Shown here: positions 1 to 4,971 of the stretch, one piece after another
How the letters are laid out: the number at the start of each line of letters is the position of its first letter
Position numbering within the stretch: the stretch's first letter is position 1
NCBI GenBank assembly: GCA_045653805.1
Contig: JAZOMF010000019.1
Span: forward strand, 1 to 5,146
DNA: 5,146 bases
Reading direction: 5' to 3'
Origin: SVTX01 sp045653805
Lineage (GTDB): Bacteria; Bacillota; Clostridia; Oscillospirales; CAG-272
Position numbers and translations under genes: made by a program
The notes under the pieces: generated by a model
Told to the model about the DNA's origin: nothing
The model's database searches: none
What the model saw: only the letters and a program-made list of their open reading frames with translations

Positions 1-153
1 CCCAAGAGTTTCGCTTGAAATCCTCACGGTGTGCTATTACTCTACGGCTACTTCTTCAATCTTTTCTTGTGGAAGCTTTTTGCCAAGCTTTTTCTCGAAA
101 AAGCGGAAACCGCATCCCCGCGCCTCCCCGATAAATCAAAATTTGAAGCAGTG
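1..153. other. Intergenic stretch with short repeats and coding-like scraps, no assignable gene
   Basis: No gene can be supported here. The plus-strand frame that is open across this stretch runs through the terminator hairpin and into the antisense of the lipid kinase gene, so it is not credible. What is visible: a direct repeat AAGCTTTTT at 73-81 and 85-93; a hairpin GCTTTTT/AAAAAGC (87-93 with 98-104); and a small hairpin GCGG/CCGC (103-106 with 110-113). On the minus strand one frame reads as a lysine- and glutamate-rich tail ending in IEEVAVE before TAA-TAG near 35-40, but an in-frame TGA lies near 136 and there is no start. A minus-strand ATG at 115 preceded by GGGGAGG would give only 19 residues. 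The stretch may be a dispersed repeat or a decayed gene end. Confidence 0.4.
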
Positions 154-193
154 TAAAAGAAACCCGACGGGATTTCCCGTCGGGTTTCTTTTA
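154..193 (-). terminator. Strong intrinsic terminator of the lipid kinase gene, possibly bidirectional
   Basis: An 18-bp perfect inverted repeat with a 4-nt ATTT loop (arms 154-171 and 176-193), containing the core AACCCGACGGG and flanked by A-rich and T-rich ends. It begins 9 nt past the stop codon of the minus-strand kinase gene, so it should end that transcript. The T-tract on either strand is interrupted (TTTCTTTTA), and the symmetry would let it work for plus-strand transcripts entering from the left as well. Confidence 0.9.
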
Positions 194-202
194 TATATTA
201 TC

Positions 203-1057
203 TTATTTAGCGGAATTTGTGGTGTACTTGGTTACTCCGCTGACTGTCTCACCGTCGATCTGGAGAGCGGTAGGGTGTGAGAATTCTACGGTTATCTCGT
301 GACCCTTAAAGACCTTTATCATCTCGGTTCTCTTTACGTGCTCTCCCTTAAAAATGGAAGAAAAATGAATAAGAGACTTGAGTGCATTGGAGCCGTGCCA
401 TACAACGAGGGTGTTCATCTTGTCCTCTGCAAGTCTGTCCTGCTCGGGAGCGCACTTCATTCCGCCGCCGTAGTATTTGCCGTGCATTGTAGGTGCGAGC
501 CATACCTTTTTGAAATTGTACTCAACGCCGTCAACGGTGATCTTTGCATCTGCGGGTTTAAACTTACCAAGCATTCCCTTGATAGCGATAGCTGCATAAT
601 TTACAGACTCGCCGGGCTTTGCCGCCTTTACTCTATCGCCCTCTTCACAGCAATATCCGTCTATTCCAAAGCCGATAGCGTTAAGAAAATAAGTGGTCTT
701 GCCGTTAACGGTAACGGTGGGAAGATCGTGAAGATATTCCTTGATAGAGAAGGGAGCCTCCTCTTTTGTTTTGCCAAGGTCGGTAAGGAAATCGTTGCCC
801 GAGCCTGCCGCAGCCAAAAGGATATCGCACTTATAATCAATATTATAGGTATCGTTTATAAAACGGTACAATGTTCCGTCACCGCCGCAGATGACAACCG
901 CATCTTCCTCGGTAAGGGGCGCTAAAAACTCGTTATAATTTTTTATTGTAGTAATGTCGGAAATTGTTGCATTACCATACTTGCTTCGGAGCTCCTCAGC
1001 CTTTGCCTGAGAGCCGCCATTTCCAGAATAAGGGTTATACAAAATGTAATATTTCAT
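203..1057 (-). CDS. Diacylglycerol kinase family lipid kinase (DAGK catalytic domain, YegS/DgkB-like)
   Basis: A 284-residue soluble protein that should phosphorylate a membrane lipid, most likely diacylglycerol to phosphatidic acid, from the cytoplasmic face using ATP. The N-terminal DAGK catalytic domain shows NPYSG (8-12), the nucleotide-binding GGDGT (58-62) and GSGNDF (85-90). The C-terminal beta-sandwich half shows NAIGFGIDG (126-134), YYGGGMK (195-201) and IDGE (267-270), whose glutamate fits the catalytic base. Length is normal for the family (about 290-300). The usual DG-x-LDV stretch is replaced by AEDKMNTLVV (210-219), a variant I believe occurs in clostridial members. The start is supported by AGGAGA (minus strand, 1065-1070) 7 nt upstream. 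It is monocistronic, divergent from mntP, with its own promoter and terminator. The exact lipid substrate cannot be read from sequence; sphingosine-type or undecaprenol substrates are less likely alternatives. Confidence 0.9.
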   Translation of the reverse strand: MKYYILYNPYSGNGGSQAKAEELRSKYGNATISDITTIKNYNEFLAPLTEEDAVVICGGDGTLYRFINDTYNIDYKCDILLAAAGSGNDFLTDLGKTKEEAPFSIKEYLHDLPTVTVNGKTTYFLNAIGFGIDGYCCEEGDRVKAAKPGESVNYAAIAIKGMLGKFKPADAKITVDGVEYNFKKVWLAPTMHGKYYGGGMKCAPEQDRLAEDKMNTLVVWHGSNALKSLIHFSSIFKGEHVKRTEMIKVFKGHEITVEFSHPTALQIDGETVSGVTKYTTNSAK

Positions 1058-1102
1058 AAAAATGTCTCCTATTTTATTTATATTAGGTATACATACGTAC
1101 TT

Positions 1103-1131
1103 ATTCTATCAAATTTTGTCTAAAAATGCAA
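1103..1131 (-). promoter_or_regulatory. Sigma-70/SigA-type promoter of the lipid kinase gene
   Basis: On the minus strand, TTGCAT (-35, plus positions 1126-1131) and TAGAAT (-10, 1103-1108) are separated by 17 nt, with TGA just before the -10 forming an extended -10. The predicted start near 1096 leaves a leader of about 40 nt containing the AGGAGA site. The likely start region contains GTATACATACGTAC (1087-1100), a run of short palindromes that could bind a regulator, though nothing specific is recognised. Confidence 0.7.
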
Positions 1132-1260
1132 TAGCATGAACGAATTTTGAATAAAATTTAAAAATGTGTAAAATAGTTTAAATTAAGTTAATATTCTGAA
1201 GAGTATTTTTTGCGTTCTTCCGCTTTTTATGTAATTTATGTAATTTAATTCCAAAACCAC
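1132..1260. other. AT-rich divergent intergenic spacer with a 9-bp tandem repeat
   Basis: No gene. Between the two divergent promoters lies very AT-rich DNA. It contains a 9-nt unit TTTATGTAA repeated twice, plus four further bases (1226-1247), ending 13 nt upstream of the mntP -35 box. It also has a weak AU-rich hairpin AATATTC/GAGTATT (1190-1196 with 1201-1207, TGAA loop) followed by a T-run. The AT tracts could act as an upstream promoter element; no match to a known MntR box was recognised. Confidence 0.5.
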
Positions 1261-1289
1261 TTGACAAGTGGAAAATATTGTGTTATAAT
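1261..1289 (+). promoter_or_regulatory. Consensus promoter of the mntP riboswitch transcript
   Basis: Perfect TTGACA (1261-1266) and TATAAT (1284-1289) with 17-nt spacing and a TGT extended -10 (1281-1283). Transcription should start near 1296, only a few bases before aptamer helix P1, as expected for a riboswitch-controlled gene. Such a strong promoter fits a design in which control is applied after initiation. Confidence 0.92.
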
Positions 1290-1298
1290 TCGCTAAGA

Positions 1299-1411
1299 AT
1301 AAGGGAGTAGTCGGCGCGTAGCGCGGCAAAGTCAACATAATGAGCGAATATGCTCTGGTTTTGCCTTTAATGATGAGACTTATCTGCTGTGGGGCAGGTA
1401 GGTCCTTTTTT
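1299..1411 (+). promoter_or_regulatory. Manganese riboswitch (yybP-ykoY class) controlling mntP
   Basis: The aptamer can be folded by hand: P1 ATAAG (1299-1303) with CTTAT (1379-1383); the conserved L1 stretch GGGAGTAG (1303-1310); P2 GCGC/GCGC (1314-1317 with 1321-1324); P3 GGCAAA (1325-1330) with TTTGCC (1360-1365); the conserved GTCAACATAA segment (1331-1340); P4 GAGC/GCTC (1342-1345 with 1352-1355); and the closing GATGAGAC (1372-1379). These match my memory of the yybP-ykoY consensus, a class known to bind Mn2+ and to sit in front of Mn exporters. The 3' part forms a terminator that shares bases with P1, so the expected logic is Mn2+ high, P1 formed, terminator prevented, mntP on. The class call rests on motif recognition plus the mntP neighbour; the switching direction is inferred from the overlap. 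Confidence 0.93.
1377..1411 (+). terminator. Riboswitch-controlled intrinsic terminator upstream of mntP
   Basis: An 11-bp hairpin, including two G-U pairs, between GACTTATCTGC (1377-1387) and GCAGGTAGGTC (1394-1404), followed by a six-T tract (1406-1411). Bases 1379-1383 are also the 3' strand of aptamer helix P1, so aptamer and terminator cannot form together. This identifies the expression platform as transcriptional rather than translational. Confidence 0.85.
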
Positions 1412-1435
1412 GTTGCTATGAGGAGAAGCTATCCC

Positions 1436-1474
1436 GTGGATTTAATTTTGCAAGACTTTGAAAGGATTTTTTAA
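1436..1474 (+). CDS. Possible 12-residue leader ORF between riboswitch and mntP
   Basis: A GTG at 1436 has a good Shine-Dalgarno AGGAGA (1421-1426) 9 nt upstream and opens a frame of 12 codons (reads M/VDLILQDFERIF) whose TAA (1472-1474) ends one base before the mntP ATG. The frame also has an ATG at 1418 (18 residues), but that start has no ribosome site. The ORF spans the mntP Shine-Dalgarno, so translating it could couple to or mask mntP initiation. No family is recognised. It may be chance, but it is otherwise hard to say what the strong AGGAGA at 1421-1426 serves. Confidence 0.3.
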   Translation: MDLILQDFERIF

Positions 1475-1475
1475 A

Positions 1476-2144
1476 ATGCCTATTGAATTTGTTATTTTGA
1501 CAGCTATTGGACTTGGCGTCGGTCTTGCGATGGATGCTTTTTCGGTATCCTTGGCAAATGGTCTTAACGAGCCTAAAATGAAGCTCCCGAGAGTTACTTT
1601 GATCGCGGGAATATTTGCAATCTTTCAGGGGCTTATGCCTATGATCGGCTGGGGACTTATCAAAGCCATTGAGTATCTTTTGATTGCTGTCGAGTGGCTC
1701 ATTTCTTGCATAGACGTAGAGGGTATCGAGGTCATTCTTTCTTGGATAGACTTTGGTTATATCGAAGCAATTATTCCTTGGATTGCCTTTGGTCTGCTTG
1801 GATATATCGGAGTAAAGATGATATTTGATGCTTTCAAATGCAAGTGCTGCGAGGATGAAAACTGTGGTAAGCTTACCTTTGGTCTGCTTATGGTGCAGGG
1901 AATAGCAACCTCTATAGATGCTATGTCGGGCGGCGTTACAATGGCAGCAGAGAATTATATGTTCTCGGACGTTGCCATAAGCGTTGCAATTATTGCGGCT
2001 ATGACATTTGCTATTTGTGTGGCAGGAATCTATCTCGGTAAGGTCTTTGGTACAAAGCTTGCCAACAAGGCATCTATCTTTGGAGGATCCATATTGATCA
2101 TTATTGGTATCATTATCCTTGTAAAGTCCTTTATGGGAGCATAA
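1476..2144 (+). CDS. mntP: Manganese efflux pump MntP
   Basis: An integral membrane exporter of Mn2+ (MntP/DUF204 family), protecting the cell from manganese excess. Two homologous three-helix repeats are visible. The first has GLAMDAFSVSLANG (16-29) with conserved D20; the second has GIATSIDAMSGG (142-153) with D148, matching the paired acidic residues of the family. At 222 residues it exceeds the usual roughly 185-190. Two differences account for this: an extra hydrophobic-amphipathic stretch around residues 66-98 between helices 2 and 3, and a loop KCKCCEDENC (121-130) joining the repeats with four cysteines. I chose ATG 1476 because AAAGGA (1461-1466) lies 9 nt upstream; a TTG at 1458 in frame has no ribosome site and would place that site inside the gene. 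The upstream Mn2+ riboswitch independently supports the function. It is monocistronic, with a terminator right after the stop. Confidence 0.95.
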   Translation: MPIEFVILTAIGLGVGLAMDAFSVSLANGLNEPKMKLPRVTLIAGIFAIFQGLMPMIGWGLIKAIEYLLIAVEWLISCIDVEGIEVILSWIDFGYIEAIIPWIAFGLLGYIGVKMIFDAFKCKCCEDENCGKLTFGLLMVQGIATSIDAMSGGVTMAAENYMFSDVAISVAIIAAMTFAICVAGIYLGKVFGTKLANKASIFGGSILIIIGIIILVKSFMGA

Positions 2145-2159
2145 TTAAAAAAATCATTG

Positions 2160-2187
2160 AAAAGAGCGGAAAAACCGCTCTTTTTTT
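2160..2187 (+). terminator. Intrinsic terminator of mntP
   Basis: A 10-bp perfect stem AAAAGAGCGG (2160-2169) with CCGCTCTTTT (2175-2184), an AAAAA loop and a T-tract (2181-2187). It begins 16 nt after the mntP stop and separates the mntP transcript from the deo operon, whose -35 box starts 11 nt further on. Confidence 0.93.
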
Positions 2188-2197
2188 GTTTGTTTTG

Positions 2198-2226
2198 TTG
2201 CATTTTTAAAAATAATATGCTATAAT
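2198..2226 (+). promoter_or_regulatory. Promoter of the deoC-punA-deoB operon
   Basis: TTGCAT (-35, 2198-2203), a 17-nt spacer and TATAAT (-10, 2221-2226), with TGC just before the -10 giving an extended -10. The start should fall near 2233. The leader that follows holds two small stems: ATTG/CAAT (2231-2234 with 2240-2243), and ATTG-CTC paired with GAG-C-CAAT (2245-2263, one bulged C, loop TGCG). These lie where an operator for a deo repressor could sit, but no known operator sequence was recognised. AGGAGA (2271-2276) serves deoC. Confidence 0.85.
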
Positions 2227-2284
2227 AACTATTGAAAAACAATAATTGCTCTGCGGAGCCAATGTAAGATAGGAGATTAAAACT

Positions 2285-2962
2285 ATGGATGCTAATGCAA
2301 AGCTTCAAAAAATACTGTCCTCTTGCGACCACACTCTCTTGACTCAGACCGCTACCTGGAATGACATTCGCGAGATCTGTAACGACGGAATAAAGTACGG
2401 CACCGCTTCTGTGTGCATTCCCCCCGCCTATGTTAAGCGCGCAAAGGAATACGTTGGTGAGAGAATTAAGATATGTACCGTTATCGGCTTCCCTAACGGT
2501 TACCAGACCACCGCGGTTAAGGTTTTTGAGACCCGCGATGCAATCGAGAACGGTGCTGATGAGATCGATATGGTTATCAATATCGGTGAATTGAAGGCGA
2601 GAAACTTCGGATATTTGATGGAGGAGATCTCTGCCATCAAGGCGGCTTGCGGTGATAAGATACTCAAGGTTATTATCGAGACCTGTCTCCTTTCCGAGAG
2701 CGAGAAGATGCAGATGTGCCGCGTTGTAAGCCTTGCAGGTGCGGACTTTATCAAGACCAGCACCGGTTTCTCCTCTGCGGGTGCGACTGTCGAGGACGTA
2801 AAGCTCATGAGAGAGTCCTCTGATCCTGCGGTAAAGGTAAAGGCGGCAGGCGGTATCTCCAGCCTTCAGGATGCTTGGGATATGCTCGAGGCAGGCGCTG
2901 ACAGACTCGGTACCAGCCGTGTTGTAAAGATCGTTAAGGGCGAGATCGGCAATGGCTATTGA
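2285..2962 (+). CDS. deoC: Deoxyribose-phosphate aldolase
   Basis: Cytoplasmic class I aldolase (EC 4.1.2.4) that splits 2-deoxyribose-5-phosphate into acetaldehyde and glyceraldehyde-3-phosphate, the last step of deoxynucleoside sugar catabolism. At 225 residues it has the normal Firmicute length and a single TIM-barrel domain. Visible landmarks are DHTLL (16-20), EIDMVINIG (93-101) with the proton-relay aspartate D95, FIKTSTGF (155-162) with the Schiff-base lysine K157, and KVKAAGGI (184-191) with the second active-site lysine K186. The family's catalytic triad is therefore complete. The start has AGGAGA 8 nt upstream. It is first in an operon with punA (24-nt gap) and deoB, which supply its substrate from purine deoxynucleosides. 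The gene lies directly behind its promoter; no regulator gene is seen in the window. Confidence 0.97.
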   Translation: MDANAKLQKILSSCDHTLLTQTATWNDIREICNDGIKYGTASVCIPPAYVKRAKEYVGERIKICTVIGFPNGYQTTAVKVFETRDAIENGADEIDMVINIGELKARNFGYLMEEISAIKAACGDKILKVIIETCLLSESEKMQMCRVVSLAGADFIKTSTGFSSAGATVEDVKLMRESSDPAVKVKAAGGISSLQDAWDMLEAGADRLGTSRVVKIVKGEIGNGY

Positions 2963-2986
2963 TTTTTAGATATAGGAGAAAATTTT

Positions 2987-3799
2987 ATGTATAACAAGCT
3001 TCAAAATGCAGTGAAGAGTATCAGGGAAAAGACCGATTTTATGCCCGAGGTGGCAATTATTCTGGGATCCGGTCTTGGTGACTTTGCTGATCAGATAGAA
3101 AAGGTTGCCACCGTTGAATATAGCGAGATCGAGGGATTCCCTATCTCCACAGTTGCAGGTCACAAGGGTAGATTCGTTTTCGGATACCTTGGCGGCAAGT
3201 CGGTTGTTGCAATGCAGGGAAGAGTTCATTATTATGAAGGATATACCATCGGCGACGTTGTTATGCCCACTCGTATTATGGGCTTGCTTGGCGCTAAAAA
3301 GCTGATTCTTACCAACGCGGCAGGCGGCGTGAACTACAACTACCGTCCCGGTGATTTTATGATCATTACCGACCACATATCTAATTTTGTCCCCAGTCCT
3401 CTTATCGGTGCTAACATCGACGAGCTTGGCGTGAGATTCCCCGATATGAGCGAGGTATACAGCAAGAGAATGAGAGCGCTTATCGCCCAGGCGGCGGTTG
3501 AGTGCGGTATCTCCATGAAGGAGGGCGTTTACGTTCAGCTGACAGGTCCTAACTACGAAACTCCTGCCGAGATTCGCATGGTAAGAGCTCTCGGAGCGGA
3601 TGCCGTTGGCATGAGTACCGCCTGCGAGGCTATGGCGGCTCGACACATGGGGATTGAGGTGTGCGGCATTTCCTGCATTACCAATATGGCGGCAGGAATG
3701 AACCGCGAGCCCTTGTCTCACCAGGAGGTTCAGGAGACCGCAGACAGAGTTGCAAAGGATTTCTGTGCTCTTGTAACTCGCATTGTTGAAAAGGTTTAA
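2987..3799 (+). CDS. punA: Purine-nucleoside phosphorylase (trimeric PNP/MTAP family)
   Basis: Cytoplasmic enzyme (EC 2.4.2.1) that uses phosphate to cleave purine ribo- and deoxyribonucleosides to free base and (deoxy)ribose-1-phosphate. At 270 residues it is typical of the trimeric low-molecular-mass class. Motifs: ILGSGLG (25-31) with phosphate-binding S28; GHKGR (58-62); GRVHYYEG (78-85) with R79 and H81; TNAAGG (109-114); GPNYETPAE (187-195) with purine-contacting E191; GMSTACEA (208-215) with M209; and ITNMAAG (231-237) with N233. Asparagine rather than aspartate at that last site points to 6-oxopurines (guanosine, inosine and their deoxy forms) rather than methylthioadenosine. AGGAGA (2974-2979) lies 7 nt before the ATG. 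It is the middle gene of the deo operon; its product feeds DeoB. Firmicute homologues are also named pupG, so the symbol is a convention. Confidence 0.95.
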   Translation: MYNKLQNAVKSIREKTDFMPEVAIILGSGLGDFADQIEKVATVEYSEIEGFPISTVAGHKGRFVFGYLGGKSVVAMQGRVHYYEGYTIGDVVMPTRIMGLLGAKKLILTNAAGGVNYNYRPGDFMIITDHISNFVPSPLIGANIDELGVRFPDMSEVYSKRMRALIAQAAVECGISMKEGVYVQLTGPNYETPAEIRMVRALGADAVGMSTACEAMAARHMGIEVCGISCITNMAAGMNREPLSHQEVQETADRVAKDFCALVTRIVEKV

Positions 3800-3802
3800 G
3801 CT

Positions 3803-4924
3803 ATGAATAAAAGAGTTTTTTTAATAGTTCTCGACAGCTTTGGCGTTGGTGAGCTGCCCGATGCGGCGGCTTTCGGTGACGAGGGTAGCCATACTCTGCG
3901 CAGTGTTGCCGAGAGAGAGGGATTTGATTGTCCTAATCTTACAAGTCTCGGATTGTTCAATATCGACGGTTGTGCGGTTGCGGGCAAAAAGGGAGTTGAC
4001 TCTCCACGCGCGGCGTACGGCAAGATGGCGGAGAAGTCCAGCGGTAAGGATACAACTACCGGTCACTGGGAGATTGCAGGACTTATCTCAAATCGGCCCA
4101 TGCCCACCTATCCCGAGGGATTTCCTTCCGAGGTAATAGAGGAATTTGAGCGACTCAGCGGCAAAAAGGTGCTGTGCAATAAGCCCTATTCTGGAACGCA
4201 GGTCATCGCCGACTATGGTGAGGAGCATTTGAAAACAGGTGCGCTTATCGTCTACACCTCGGGCGATTCTGTTTTCCAGATTGCGGCGCACGACAACATA
4301 GTTTCTCTTGAAGAGCTTTACAAATATTGCCACATTGCCAGAGAAATGCTGACCGGCAAGCACGCGGTAGGCAGAGTTATTGCTCGTCCATTTAGCGGAG
4401 AGCACCCCTTTGTGCGTGTTCCCGGTAGACACGATTATTCTCTTGAGCCTCACGGCGAGACCATGCTGGACCGCTTGAAGGCAAAGGGACTGGACGTTAT
4501 CTCGGTTGGTAAGATAAGCGATATTTTTGCAGGCAGAGGCGTTACCGAAAGCTATCCCACCAAGAACAACTTTGAGGGTATGGAAAAGACCTTGGAGTTG
4601 ACTCAAAGAGATTTTTGCGGCTTGTGCTTTGTAAATCTCGTTGATTTTGATTCGTCTTACGGCCACAGAAACGATGCCGACGGCTATGCTCGCGCTATGA
4701 CCGAATTTGACGGTCAGTTGGGTCAGCTTTTGCCCAAGCTTGGAGCAGAGGATATGCTTATAATCACTGCCGATCACGGATGTGACCCCAAGACTCCGTC
4801 TACCGATCATTCACGCGAATACGTTCCGCTTTTGATCCTCGGTGGCGGCGTTCAGCCCTACAATATTGGTACTACGGATGGTTTTACCTACGTCAGCGAT
4901 CTGGTTGAAGGCTATTTGAATTAA
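3803..4924 (+). CDS. deoB: Phosphopentomutase
   Basis: Cytoplasmic Mn-dependent mutase of the alkaline phosphatase superfamily (EC 5.4.2.7) that interconverts (deoxy)ribose-1-phosphate and (deoxy)ribose-5-phosphate, linking PunA to DeoC. Landmarks: VLDSFGVGELPD (9-20) with metal ligand D11; GKDTTTGHWE (81-90) with T84 aligning to the phosphorylated threonine; DFDSSYGH (281-288) with D283 and H288; TADHGCDP (322-329) with D324 and H325; and TDHSREYVPLL (334-344) with H336. All expected metal ligands are present. The cap domain lies between residues of roughly 95 and 215. It has 373 residues, against about 390-405 in the family; the loss is at the C-terminus, where the usual tail after the last helix is missing. 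It starts 3 nt after the punA stop, and its modest AAGG site (3791-3794) lies inside punA, suggesting translational coupling. Last gene of the operon. Confidence 0.97.
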   Translation: MNKRVFLIVLDSFGVGELPDAAAFGDEGSHTLRSVAEREGFDCPNLTSLGLFNIDGCAVAGKKGVDSPRAAYGKMAEKSSGKDTTTGHWEIAGLISNRPMPTYPEGFPSEVIEEFERLSGKKVLCNKPYSGTQVIADYGEEHLKTGALIVYTSGDSVFQIAAHDNIVSLEELYKYCHIAREMLTGKHAVGRVIARPFSGEHPFVRVPGRHDYSLEPHGETMLDRLKAKGLDVISVGKISDIFAGRGVTESYPTKNNFEGMEKTLELTQRDFCGLCFVNLVDFDSSYGHRNDADGYARAMTEFDGQLGQLLPKLGAEDMLIITADHGCDPKTPSTDHSREYVPLLILGGGVQPYNIGTTDGFTYVSDLVEGYLN

Positions 4925-4939
4925 ATTTAAAATAATATT

Positions 4940-4971
4940 GCGAGAGCTTCAAAAGAAGCTCTCGCTTTTTT
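4940..4971 (+). terminator. Strong intrinsic terminator of the deo operon
   Basis: An 11-bp perfect stem GCGAGAGCTTC (4940-4950) with GAAGCTCTCGC (4955-4965), an AAAA loop and six Ts (4966-4971). It begins 15 nt after the deoB stop and should end the deoC-punA-deoB transcript. Confidence 0.95.

Noticed and set aside
56..115. Minus-strand 19-residue ORF with GGGGAGG 7 nt before its ATG
   Set aside because: The ribosome site is good by chance standards, but the peptide is very short, overlaps repeat and hairpin sequence, lies downstream of a terminator with no promoter seen, and matches nothing I know.
29..280. Plus-strand 83-residue frame at the left end
   Set aside because: It crosses the strong terminator hairpin and runs antisense into the lipid kinase gene; the composition (Ser, Phe, Pro, Cys) is typical of a reverse-strand shadow.
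1087..1100. GTATACATACGTAC near the lipid kinase transcript start as an operator
   Set aside because: It contains overlapping small palindromes but is not itself a good dyad, and no known regulator site was recognised.
1190..1211. AU-rich hairpin plus T-run between the divergent promoters
   Set aside because: The stem is only 7 bp, includes a G-U pair and is nearly all A-U, and no plus-strand transcript is expected there to terminate.
1458..1475. TTG start extending MntP by six residues
   Set aside because: There is no ribosome site upstream of 1458, whereas ATG 1476 has AAAGGA at ideal spacing, and MntP proteins normally begin right at the first helix.
2966..3721. Long minus-strand frame opposite punA (and similar ones opposite deoB and deoC)
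   Set aside because: These are antisense shadows of well-supported genes with complete family motifs; their translations are rich in His, Ser and Asn and show no domain.
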